From contig NZ_JOID01000027.1 of assembly GCF_000719865.1 (NCBI RefSeq), forward strand, positions 15,151-79,150: a stretch of DNA of 64,000 nt. Reading direction: 5' to 3'. Under the pieces are notes generated by a model, which saw only the letters and a list, made by a program, of their open reading frames with translations, was not told the DNA's origin and ran no database searches. Both the position numbers and the translations under genes were made by a program. The DNA is from Streptomyces albus subsp. albus. GTDB taxonomy: Bacteria; Actinomycetota; Actinomycetes; Streptomycetales; Streptomycetaceae. Shown here in pieces: positions 63,906-64,000 of this stretch. Each line of letters opens with the position of its first letter. Position 1 is the first letter of the stretch.

Positions 63906-64000
63906 GGCCGTTTCTGATGGCTCTTGGTGGGCGGGGTGGATCTCCTGGTTGGCCGGGCAGGACGCCCGTATGGTGCGGCGACACGAGCTCACGGACGCGC
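63906..64000 (+). mobile_element. left end of an IS5-like insertion sequence (cut by window edge)
   Basis: After CTAG at 63903-63906 the sequence changes to GGCCGTTTCTGATGGCTC, a typical terminal repeat look, and 60 bp later a transposase-like ORF begins. IS5-group elements often insert at CTAG or TA. The right end and the other terminal repeat are outside the window. Confidence 0.5.
63970..64000 (+). CDS. transposase, first ten codons only (3' end outside window)
   Basis: ATG GTG CGG CGA CAC GAG CTC ACG GAC GCG gives MVRRHELTDA, which matches the start of IS5-like transposases of actinomycetes (RRHELTD). Only ten codons are visible, so this is a tentative call, supported by the terminal-repeat-like sequence just upstream. 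Confidence 0.55.
   Translation, partial: MVRRHELTDA

Overview
The window is about 70% GC with strong G/C at third codon positions, mixed ATG and GTG starts, and a gene set found together in Streptomyces: WhiJ-type XRE/DUF397 pairs, an HspR-controlled dnaK operon, DUF3151 beside fbaA, DUF2617 beside a membrane spermidine-synthase fusion, and an F420/PPOX-type enzyme. It looks like a core-chromosome segment of a Streptomyces species with small accessory insertions. I see no rRNA, tRNA or CRISPR array. An insertion sequence begins at the right edge.

Layout. 1-4.4 kb: tail of a kinase-like membrane protein, a HicB-like protein, a VOC protein, a small two-gene cassette with a palindromic promoter, and a first XRE/DUF397 pair. 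4.5-10.6 kb: purA, a diverged diacylglycerol-kinase-like protein, and a MarR/GbsR-type repressor divergent from a two-gene ABC exporter with a clear operator between them. 10.6-13.3 kb: a structured intergenic element with two inverted DnaA boxes, then a NarL/DesK-type two-component system. 13.5-17 kb: a kynA-kynU-hydrolase operon taking tryptophan towards anthranilate. 17.2-25.4 kb: DUF3151, fbaA, pyrE, an aldose epimerase, a SRPBCC protein, a membrane spermidine synthase and DUF2617.

25.7-29.5 kb: a small Gly/Ser/Cys-rich membrane protein, then a tightly coupled cassette of small membrane protein, type I-like DNA methylase and specificity subunit with no restriction subunit. 29.6-36 kb: an aminotransferase, two Uma2-family nucleases, a YbjN protein and clpB with a HAIR operator. 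36-44 kb: a membrane protein with an internal duplication, an MFS exporter, a PPOX enzyme, a split transketolase pair behind a SoxR/MerR-type promoter, and an ABM monooxygenase-like and cupin pair. 44-47.8 kb: a third Uma2 protein, a second XRE/DUF397 pair with a 22-bp palindrome and an RsbW-like ATPase, DoxX and YkvA.

48-55 kb: the dnaK-grpE-dnaJ-hspR operon with HspR boxes, and a membrane Fe-S oxidoreductase of the EtfD type. 55.8-63.8 kb: a secreted FG-GAP protein, a Yip1 protein, an HTTM plus DUF5819 pair, a secreted ice-binding-fold protein with a very His-rich tail, and dcd. The right edge holds the left end of an IS and the first codons of its transposase.

Genes that work together: HspR feeds back on its own operon and probably on clpB. 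Kynurenine genes form one coupled unit. The exporter and its repressor form a self-regulated pair. At least ten genes have a -10 hexamer 6-8 bp before the start codon, so leaderless transcripts are common here.
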